DNA of 64,000 nt from Watersipora subatra (lineage: Eukaryota; Bryozoa; Gymnolaemata; Cheilostomatida; Watersiporidae). Under the pieces are notes generated by a model. The model saw only the letters and a program-made list of their open reading frames with translations. It was not told the origin of the DNA and searched no databases. The stretch lies in the NCBI RefSeq assembly GCF_963576615.1, contig NC_088713.1:37713276-37777275 (forward strand), given 5' to 3'. Numbering within the stretch: position 1 is the stretch's first letter; each line of letters begins with the position of its first letter. Positions 39,601 to 51,600 of this stretch are shown piece by piece. Position numbers and translations under genes: made by a program.

Positions 39601-42600
39601 TATCTAAAACTGAACGCTTGCTATTAATAGAACATTTAGTCAAAGAACTAAGTTGTATATTTTGGGGACATTATTTTATGGAGCTTTGACTATGGCTTAT
39701 ACTATGCAGCACACGATTAAACACCGAAATTTTCTTATAAAACATGTTTTCCTATTAAATTTTATAGAATTTTCATTCAGTTATATGTTATATTATTTCT
39801 CTAGTTGTAAAAATTGTATATTTTGGGGACTTGTTATTTATTTATTATAGTGACATTTTATTAATAATAGAGTTTAATTAAAGATTTGTGTTGTATTTTT
39901 CAACCCTTTTCTTACAGTGGTGTTTTAAAAGAGGTGGCGTTCAAATAAAGGTGAGGCTCAAATAGAAGTTTTACAGTACTTGAAACATGGTGGTAGCAAA
40001 AATTTATTTTTAAAACTGCGAAAATATTTGACAATGATTTATTCACCACAAAAAAATAATGTTCACAAATGCATCTCTTCATTAAAAAATGAATGACATT
40101 TGTTACATTGTGTAACTATTATGAGCAGAATTTTTACAATTTAATAATGTGCCTAAATAAAAAGCCAATTATAAAATATTCAGTTAACTCTTTCGCTACC
40201 GTGTGCCAAACTATCTGGAACCGTTTTCTGAACTATCGGCAACCGTGATAATAGAAATACAGACTATCAGCCTATGAATAGGCTTTCACTTTTTCATTAC
40301 GAAGCCTATGCATTAGCTAGATTAATCAAATTTTATCTCCCATGAAGCGACTTTGTTTTCAATCAGGTTCTACCAATAGAAAGTCATTTTGCTAAACAAT
40401 TCCATTGTACTTATTTATCAAAATGGGAAAATCAGATGGCTACCATCATGGCAAAAATAAATTCACCACATTCGTTCAATACCAAGGAAGCACCAGAAAG
40501 TTTCGAGAGTAAGACTCACTAAACTATTTTCTTCTTTCTAGTAGAAGGTTTTGTCCTAAATAAGATGTGTTTTAAAGTAAAACAGTCTCTGCTTTGACTT
40601 TTGAGATATTGCATAAATACCAGTTGTATATAAAATTTTTGAAAATCAGTTTAAATTAATTTGGTGGAATAGCAAATTTAGCTCAATAGTAAAAGATATA
40701 ATACCATGGTGAACTACTGTATAAGATATTGTTTTGTTATTTTTGGCAAAAATTTATATTAAATATTAGCATTATTTATCAATTAAATCCGCTCCCACGC
40801 TTATAATTAAAATCAATGATAATATTTTCAGATATCAATAACTATTCTGACCAACAAGAACCCACAGGGTACTCAGTAACCTCTGTTTTTATGACATTAA
40901 ATGTAGGTATAGATGATAGACACTTCTCCATCATTTGTTATGTTTGTGATAATAACTTGGTGACTAAAAAGTATCATGAAAAACTCAGCTGAGTTTTTGC
41001 AAAGATTTTTTGTTCCTGATCAACATCGCTTTAAAAGAATTTTCACAATATTGAACTGTCAATAACCGCTTCAGGTTTTCACATAAATTTTTTAGATTTG
41101 TTACACTCAGATTATCTAAAAAAATAACAGTAACATTAGTGAGCTATAGAACTCCAGTTTCTGCATGTAAAACCATGAGAAAGCAGTCATGTTTATGTGT
41201 GTGCTTTGTTAGAACAAATGGAACAGCGAGAAAACATGAAAGCCATTGATATTGTTTGAAGCAGAAAGTTTTATTTTGGTAAACGAACTGATATAAATCT
41301 AGTTGATGTGGAATGCAGTTTATTGCTACTTTTGCATTCAACCATAACCAGGCTCCACTCTTTTGTTAGTTTTTAGATGTCTTAATGTTTGCCCTTGTTT
41401 TTGCATTGTAGCTTTTCAGAGCTTTTTCAACTAGAAGTTCTTGAGCTCGCTAACAATGCGTCTTTACTACTGGGTCCATCACATTCTTTGGGGTCTCTCA
41501 GAAAGTTTAGTCAAAGGTATCAACCTGAAAGGTTAGTAACATCTAAAGACTGATAATGGATCTAGCTGTCCTTATATTAGTGGTAAAATGTTTGTAACGA
41601 TTGTTGTTCAATTTATAATGCTTACTGACCTTTACTGATTTGTAACAAACATGTTTCTGCTGATAGTTCTAAGTTCTCATCTGTCAACACTTTTTAAGTA
41701 AATCTTTGTGGATGAAAAAAATCTAACTTTTAGAATATGTAAAAGTAGTTTATTTTAGTAAGAAAGAACGCAACAGAATCTCAACTTCTGCTTTGAATAC
41801 TACATAGAAGATTTAGCTATACCTAGCAATTAAAGTCAGTTGCTGTAAAAAACTACAGCAGTGGCTGCAGTTGGCATTTGGTATTTGTTCACTACCATTG
41901 TTTTGTTTGTTAACTCTTTCGCTACCGTGCGCATCACTATTGGCATATGCGATAGTATAAGTACAGACCACCTGTCAATGAATTGGCTAAGAAATTGGGT
42001 TTCATTTTTTTTCTTTACAAAGCCTACGCACTAGCTGGACCAATCAAATTTTGTCTCCAACGAAACAACCTTGTCTTTCAGTTCCAACCAATTAAAAGTG
42101 TTCTGTTAAGCAATCCATTTTTACTTATTTTTCTAAAGCAAAAGTTCAGATCGCTACCATCTTGGCAAAAATAACTCACCACATTCGTGGTGAATGCAAA
42201 TGAAGAGCCAGGAATTTTGAGATAGTATGATTCACTAAACTCTTTTGTACTAAACTTGCATATAACAATAAAATATTGTTGTAAGTGAGATGCATTTCAC
42301 GCTGAAACAATATCTGCATTAAATCTTGAGATATTGCATAAATACCAGTTGTATATCAAATTTTCAAAAATCAGGTTAAATCATTTAGGTGGAATAGCAA
42401 ATTTAATCAGTGGTGCAAGTTAATAAAATGTAAAAATACTGCGCTTAATTTTGTTTATTATAATTGCTGGTCCTTTTATAATGCTTACTGACTTTTACTG
42501 TTTGTTAGAAACATGTTTTTGCTGATAATTCTAAGATTTCATCTTCCAACACCTTCCAAGTACTCTTTGCGGGTTAGAAAAATCCAATCTGTAGAGAGTG

Positions 42601-45600
42601 TATATACAGTCTATTTAATAAGAACAGACACAAAATAATGTAGTTTGGTGTTTTATATATCCTATAGAAAGTTTATTTTCAACTATCAAATAAAGTCAGT
42701 TGGTGTACTAAACCACAACGGTGACCGAAACAAAATCGTCACGGATCAATATAGATGATGATTCTCTACAAAAGCAGAAAACTGTTGCAACATGGACATG
42801 GTTTGGCTGGTACAGAAAACATGTTTGCTAATAAGTTAGTTTTATTCAACAAAGAAACTTAACCTTTTCAAAAAACTGTTGCTCCTATTTGAAAGAACTT
42901 TACTGAAAGCTCATCGATTGCGCCAATTTGTTGTTAATTTGTCCAAAACACCGCCGAGCAGTTAAGAAAATATCATAAAAATTGTAAGCTGAGTTTTGCA
43001 AAAATTTGTTTTTTCCAAAAAGCTCTTAGAAGCATTGTTAGAATATTTAATTGCTATTAACTGCTGCTGGTTCTCACAGAGAGTGAGTTAGTTTTGTTCT
43101 AGTGAAATAATAATAAAAAAACTATCTGTAATATCAGTGAGTTATAAGACTCCAGTTTTTGCAAATGAAGCCGTGAGAAAGTATTCATGTTTATGTGAGT
43201 GTTTTTCAAAAAAATGGAACAATTAGCAAATAGGAAATCTATTGATGATTTTTGAAGATAGACTGATAGAAAGCGTTATTCGTAAATATCTTACGAAAAG
43301 GTGATAGCAATGATTGGTTGTAATTATTGTCCATTTTATTGCATTTATTGACCTTGACTAGTTTGTTACAAGCCAATTTCTGCTGTTAATTTTAAGTTTT
43401 TTCTATCATCATTTAGGTTTCATCTGGCAAGTTAGCAAAGTTTAGCCAGTAGGAAGTAGATAAAAATATATTTCACACCAAAATATGAAATGAAATTTTA
43501 GCGATAAATTGCAGGTAAAATCAGTTAATATACAAAAGCACAGTTGTTACTGAAACTAAACTGGCAACAATCACTATAGATGCTAATCCTATAAAAAACA
43601 ATAAGCCATTGTGCCATGGTTTAGCCGGTACACATAACAGAATTGCTAATGATCTTGTTTCTTTTAACAAGGAATCTCAAATTTTTTTTAATAACTGTAG
43701 TTTTCATTTGAAGAAAGTTTGCTTACATAAATAACACTCATTTGCGCTAACAGGTTACCTATTGGTCGGAAATGCTGCTATGCACATAAAAAGGTTACGC
43801 CATAGTTGAACTGTCATCTCTGAATCAACTTGCAGATTGTTATGAGAAAAAGTTGCATTATATTCCAAGGATTTTATTGTCATACTTTTTATAAAGTTAT
43901 ACTAAAACATCAGAATAAAAAGCTTAATCTTTTAATTGAAATCAGACTTTGTGAAAAGTTAAAAATTTAATCAATTAATAATAAGTTTCAATCACGTCTA
44001 AGATCTTAAGGGTTAGTGTCATAAGCTACTCACTACGCCTAAATAAACCATTTTTACAACTCTGTGAGTGTAACTATGGAGACACTGGCTTTTTCAAATG
44101 GTCTTGTATGCAGTATTGTAATGCTTTTAATTGGCCAAACAAAATAAAATGTAGTTTTCAGCTCTGTAGATAGCGATACACTTGCATATTATAATATATT
44201 TTTAGCTTCGAAATAATATTGAAAATCTAAATTGAATTGAAAATAAATGCAACATTTAATACCGAAATTTCATTTTTAAATCAAAAATGTTATTGTACAA
44301 TGGTTTATTCACAAAAAATGAAATTTTAAAGTTGCCAAATGTCTCTGGTAAAAACCTATTTAATATCTTTATTACACTTATTAAATATTATGTTTTAATA
44401 ATTTCACTATGGTAATTGTAAGTTGACCACCTAATTTTAAAATGCTCACTAAATCAAGTATTAAATTCGAAACAGCCAAAGTTTTGTATTACACTTAATG
44501 ACAGGAATTAAGTAGTGTATTAAATGTATTCCTCAATTACATCCAATAAAATGCTTACATTTAAAATAACCGATAATAATTTTAGTTACCACCAGCAACC
44601 ATACCATGGAAGAGCTACTTAGTAACCTCAGTTTGTATGACATTAATTGTAGTTATGGATAGTAGCACTAGAAGCTGAGCATTTCTATTTAATATAATTG
44701 TCAAATATAGTCTCAAAATACCATCTTAATTAACCAAACAATTTTTTTAAAAATAGTAGTTTGCTCATTGTCCCGCAATCATGTAATTTACCAGGAGAAC
44801 CAATTTAATAACAAACATTAATATACACGTGATATGTAGGGAGTATTTGCTTTCTGATCAGTTTGAAAAGGGACTGTGATAAATAACAAACGTTTTGCAC
44901 TTTCATTAGATCAGTGTGACTTATCTGTTGGAATTTAAAATAACTTTTTGCCTGTAACAATAGTTATACATAGCAATGTTTGTATACTTTACAAGTAATC
45001 GGTACATATAAATTTTTCCAACCCTAATAGATGTTGCAATATTGAAGTTTAAAACTTGAGTAAATGCAGCACCAGACTTTATACAGCATCTTGTCCGTTT
45101 TTAACATATTGGTATATAACAGAGAAAAGAGGTTTCCTTGATTTGTTTCATTTGTAAGAATAGCCATTAAACTATGTTCTGAATAACATGACACAGCTGA
45201 GCTAAGTCTTGATAGTAAGATTTTGCTTCTAAGCATTGTCTCTTTAGAGGAAATATGGCAGCAAGGATTCGGTATTATCCGCTGTTGACTTAAACAAAAA
45301 GAAACTTTAGCATTATTATAATATAATAATGCTAAAGTTAATAAGTATAATTATAAGTATAATAATGCATATCGACATTGCCTTTATAATATTATTATAA
45401 AGGCAATGTCGATATGAAAATAAATTTGGGTTAATATGATAAAATTACGATACTTTAGCATATACAGACAAGGTTGAAGTTTTTCCATTTGAGCAACAAG
45501 CTACAAATTTCCACATTTGGTTTGAATATAAATAATGCTCATCCTTCTCATATATTTGTCTCTGGTTGCAGCCTGGGTAATTGTGATCAGTTAGAGGAGT

Positions 45601-48600
45601 CAGACTGCGGTGACAACAAACTAACCGAAATTCTGTCTTGTGTGTTCAAAATGCAAAATTTACGCGCGCTGAGCATCTCTCACAACAAGAACCTGACAAA
45701 GATCGATGAGAAGATTCTGAACCTCAAACATCTCACCAGTCTTAATTGTGATGGCTGCTTTAATCTAGTTTCTCCTCCTTATGCAGTGTGTCAACAAAGT
45801 TTAACAGCAATTAAAACATTTTTTGAAGACCTTGCATCAGAAACACCAGTTGAACTGACGATTGTTCCAGTTTCGGTAGTTGGCCATTCAATGTCAGGGA
45901 AAACAAGCCTCATTAGATCCTTGCAATCAAGAAGCCGTGAACTCACTAACCGCTCCGAGACCAACATGCTAGATGAAACAACAAAAGTATTTCAAATAGA
46001 AGGAGTGCAACTAGACAATTCATACGCCAAAATGATTGATCACGGGGGTCATGAAGTATATCATATCACCTATCGGTACATTCTTAAGGAACGCAACATT
46101 CCGTTGATCGTGGTTAATTTGAATGCATTTAAATCTCTGGCCAAAGAAAAAGGAAAAGAAGCAGCAACTGAGGAACTCTGCTGGCAGTGGTTATCTCACA
46201 TCTATCTTGCATGTCCTTTGTTAATAGAGTCTCCACTTTTAGTCCTTACTCACTCTGATAAAGTTTCAGATTCGGAGCTACAGAGTTACAAAGATTGTCT
46301 GTTTAATCATTCTAAGAAACTCCGAGATGAGATGCTGAATGTTGAGCAACTAAAAAGTAGAGCAACAAAGCAGGTTCTCCATAAAACCAAATTTTTATCC
46401 AACAAGGGAGTTGAGGTGTTCAATGAAGAGAACACATTCGTGTTTGGCAAAGAGTCACACCAAATAGAAGATCTCAGAAAAGCTCTTGATTTCCGTTGCA
46501 GGAAGTACAAGGTTTCTCTACCACAGAAATGGAATGATATGTGCAACTTTGTTGAAAAAAGTTTGACAGAACCTGTAGTCACTGTTTCAGAAGTTCTGGC
46601 TAGCTTTCCTGGAGAGAGCTCAATGCATATTTTGGGTTACATGCATAACATAGGTGATGTTCTTTGGTTCCAGTCGGTAGAGTCTTTGAAAAGTTACATA
46701 TTCCGTGACATCCCAGCGATGACTAAAATGATTTCAATTCTCTTTCATCACCAGTCAGACCGTCTTTGGAAAAATAGAGCAAATAATTTTCGTGAGTTTG
46801 ATTTTAAAGGAAAACCTATTAGTTTTGCTTTATATCAACAGTTTGTCAAAAACTTCACTCGAAATGGCATCCTTGAAGAAGCGCTATTACACCATCTCCT
46901 CAAACTTGAATCAGACTTTCAACCCGACATTGCCATCGAGTTGTTAAAAAGCTTTTGGATTGTACAAGGGCCCATAATATTGAATTCTAAAAAGCATAGA
47001 TATGGCTACGCAATACCATATTTTTCACCGAAGACCATGAACGAATTTTTGGGGGAAAAGAGAAGGTATGAGCTTCGGTTACACGTCAATTTGAGAGGAC
47101 TTCCACTCCCCAGATATGGGTTCCAACTAATGACAGTTGCTGTGTTGAACGAGCTTTCAAGTGACATAAACACACAAAATATTGCTACAAATGGTGCTGT
47201 GGTGTATCATGATGAGTGGCAAGTGAGTTTGGTACATGATGTCTGTGGTCAAAAAGTTACTCTGGAAGCTAGTTCTGACGAACCTCATTTTGGAGATATC
47301 TGGAAACAGCTTGAAAATTCAACCAATAGCATCTTGAAACTGCTTTCAAATGCATGGATTGCAAGTGAACCATATATTCGTATCTTCTGTGGTCATTGCC
47401 TTTTTCTAAAAGACCCAAACCCAGAAGATTTTGTCGATCCAGATTGGTTCTGTCCAAAAGGTAAAGCACTCGCAGTCACACGATATTTGGGAGTAGAAAA
47501 GTTGACTTGTGAAAAGCAGGCAGAGATAACTAGAATTAAAACGCCGACTGTACCATCAGCCCTCATGAGACCTTGTGAGTTAAAATGTCAACTAACTAAA
47601 TTTACTAAAGTAGTTTAATCTCTACTAACATGTTGATTATACCTCATTAATGTTTTACCGATTTATACTTAGGTCATCAGCTTGATGAAGAGAAGAAAAT
47701 TATCATACAGGACTATCTAGACACTCTACCTGTGGCATCTGCAGGTACACATGCCTTGTAAATAATTTTTTTTCTTGCCATAAAATTCCAACATATGTTT
47801 TACAGCTCTAATAACACTTGGTGACTGACTTGCATTCAAACAGTAGTTTTCTTTGGTGATAGCAAACCAACTAGTTCAATTGAGGCTAAGTAGAAACTTA
47901 GCGTAAGATCAAAACTTTAGATGACTATGTGATATTCACTATCAATGGCTTGTCATGTATTTCACTAATTGTCCAGATACTGCCTACAAAGTTCTGAAAG
48001 ATTAAATATTTCCGTAGTAAAACTGCTAGTAGTTAATTATTAATGATCACCTAAGTCTAGCTAATGATCAATTGTTGAAATAAAAAGATGAAAGTTATGT
48101 TTAAAAAGTTACTCGTCATTATAATAACTAAGCCTACTTTTCTGGCACTTTCATGTTAGTTTTTAAATGTTTTTAATTTTCTGTTGCTTGCGAAAAAAAC
48201 TGCTGACAACGAAGCCTGAATAGAATGTTTTAGACTAACAATTTATGGGAAGCAAGTAGCATGCTTGATGACTTCTTACTGCTTTTCCGTATTTAATAAA
48301 TACAATCAATATGAAACACCATTTTCATTTATATTTAAATCCTGATAGCAGTGTATCATTGTTTTTAATACTCACGAAAAATCTTTATAATATCAGACAC
48401 GTTTACCAATTTTGACGATTTGAAAAAAATTATTAAAACATGAGGTACTAGTTATGCAAAAGTATAATATATCATTGCATCAAATACTTTAATGTTGCCT
48501 ATAAGTTTTGTGAGAATGCTCTTATTACAGTTTGATACTTTGTTCAACTTATTTTTCATAAGCACATCATAATGTTAACATATTAGCATATAATTTCACA

Positions 48601-51600
48601 GCTACAGAGCAGGTTGTGGCACCGGTTCATCAACAACAAGAAAGGCTTACAATTCCTGTTCAACCTGAGCAAGATGGCGACTCAAGTGACAGCGCACTCT
48701 CTGACACTTTAGACCAGGCTTCTGAGGAACTGACTGTGAAACTCTGCTCTAAAACTTCTGTTAAAGATCTCTTTTACTCAGATGAGGTGAGTCCTTTTAG
48801 CCTGTAAAATAATAACTAGTTTAATGAATGCTAAGCAATGGAAAGGTCAGTCCATCTATTTAAAATTATCTGTAACCAAATTCATGTGAATTGAACTAAG
48901 TTCTTAACATCTCTAGTTGTGGGTTCTATTTGTGACTTTTGTTAACACAGGTTTACAGAATGAGCACCATGAAAGGACGCTGCCTCCTTATTAACAACAT
49001 AACTTTCACATATCCTGATGGAACCTCTGATTACAGACAAGGGTCTACTTTGGACGGTCAGAGAATCTTGTCTCTCTTTGACAAACTTGGATTTCTTTGC
49101 TTCCGTGAGGAAAATCTCTCCGGTCAGGTTTGTAGTGAAATATATTTATATGGTTTAACAATAGTTTAAAATAAAGGTACATTATTATTGAAAACTTTGT
49201 TTAAATTTCACAAACAACCGATGATATTTGAAAAATAAATGTTTTAAAAGTGTTAAACTATATTTCAATTTTTGTTGTTGCATGTTTGAAATATTATGAC
49301 CTCACAATATTTTAATGCTATGAAAGCTTAACCGTATCATGTATTCAATATGGCTGCAGGTAACATGAGTAAAGGAGTTTGATGTAAATAAATTTCTCAT
49401 TGATAATCAGTTTGTGCATATTAGTCTGTTAGTACTCAAGTTAGCATACACATTAGTATGAGTGTTAGTGTCTGTGTCAGCGTAGTGTGCACAATGGTGT
49501 AGGTATTATTGTGTGTGTATGTACTTTGTTGTGTATGTGCATGCTTTCATTTGTGTGCACGTGTGTGCATGTGTGTGAGCACGCATATGTGTGAGCACGC
49601 ATATGTGTGAGCACGCATATGTGTTTATGTGTGTGTTTGTGTGTGTGTTTGTGCGTGTGTGCGTGTCTGTATAAACGTTATACTTTTACATATTTTAGCT
49701 GATGTCATTCAAACTTCACACATATTTGTTTTGTGTTTTCCATCAGGTCACCAAAAATATTTTATTTTAAAACTTGATTTGGTTCCTGAAAACCAGCTTC
49801 TCAACTACTCTCCTGCTAATCGCATTAAGAACAATTATCATCTATGAACATGCTCTTGGATTTTTGTTTTGAAGACCTGCTAGAAATTTGCATTGCAAAT
49901 TGACACGCAGGGGTCTATAGGCTGTGTGCTGTCGGCTTAAATTAAATTAAACAATATCCCGGCCAAGGCTTTGCCCAATGCTATATAAAAATACAACAAA
50001 ATTTGTCAAATGTTAGCATAGGGTAAAATAGTTAATATTTATCTCAAATATTGCTGCAAAGCACTTCCAATATTTTACTAGAATTTCGAAATTAGAACCA
50101 AATAGTATTAATTTTGTAGCAGTGTCACTATTCTGTTTGTGAAAAGCATTATTTAAACCTATTACATAACTTTAAGCTTCTAATGGTTGCCTTACAGCGA
50201 ATGTTGGAAGTGATCAGTAATGAAACAGAAAGGCCTGAGCATGTAAATTATGGAATGTTTGTATTAATCATCCTCAGTCATGGTTCTGAGACAGGCATAT
50301 CTGGGACTGATGGAACAATGGTACAAAGAACAGACATTAATAATGCCTTATCAGCTCAGAACTTTCCAGCAATGGCAAGGAAACCAAAACTACTTATTAT
50401 TCAGGCATGCTCTGGTGGTGAGTTACCTGGTTTCTGCAGCTATTTGTAAAAACTAGTCTGTCCTGCATTGCTCTACTCATAGATGTAATTGACATGAAAC
50501 AGTCATCTATTAATACTCATCTGACCATACTAAACAATTACAATTTTATATATTGTAAATCAAATTGCTTCCACTCTATCTTTCCATATTATTGGTTACT
50601 AAATGCAGTAAAACTATAATCAATGATTAAACCTCTGCAAACAATATTTATAACACATCTGAGATAAACATTGCAAATTTCTTATTTATTGTAGGATTTC
50701 AGGATAGAGTCACGGTGCATGACGCTCAACCTTCAACTTCATCATCTCATCCAGGTTTTTCTCTCCCATCAGTTACTAGCTTACCTACCAGTGGAGTCCC
50801 TCTCTGCTTGGCCGCAACGCTAACAACACTTTCTGAGCCAACCCCATCCTCTGCCCTGATGCACCTGCCAAGGTCTCATGCAGTTTTGAACACTGATGAC
50901 CTGCTAATCTGGAAAGCCAGTTTTCCTGGTAAACATAAGAACTGACAGTTGATTGAGAATATGTTTGCCATTCAATAATGTACTTTTTTACCTATTTAAA
51001 TAGGCTGGTTATTACTCTAGTGAAAATTTTGAGATAAACTTATTTGATGCTCAGCACATCTTATGTTTAAGAATGATTTCAGTTCACCAGCCTATCTAGT
51101 ATAACACACTTAAACTCTGTTCTAATGTGGCAGGTCACCTGGCATATAGGAATCGGCGATTCGGCTCCTGGTTTATTAATGCTATTGTCGAGTCCCTTTG
51201 CTAACATGCCTGTCATCGAGACCTTAAGACTTTGTTTGAGAGACAGGTAAGAGAAAATTTATGTTCCAGTTAAAGTTTATGCCAATTTTAGCGTTGTAAT
51301 TGTTTATTTATAATATTCGGCTTTAGAAATTACAAAAGTACAAATATGAGCCAAACACAATTAAAATTAGACCTAAAAATTTGAAGAGATCCCAATAATT
51401 GCTTTGCTCAGGCATGATATTCATTCCTCATTGTCTTCACAGTTGATGGTAAATTCAGTTGCGTTTGCCTTGATTGGGGTTAACAAAGATGAGTAATAAT
51501 CAGAATGAATAATCATCTGTTGACACGGGATGACAGCATGTATGGTGGTGCATCCACAGAAGCCATATCCTGATGTAATAATGAACATGTTACTGTTTCC

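Noticed and set aside
46307..46582. 91-codon minus-strand frame
   Set aside because: Shadow of the Roc-COR exon on the other strand.
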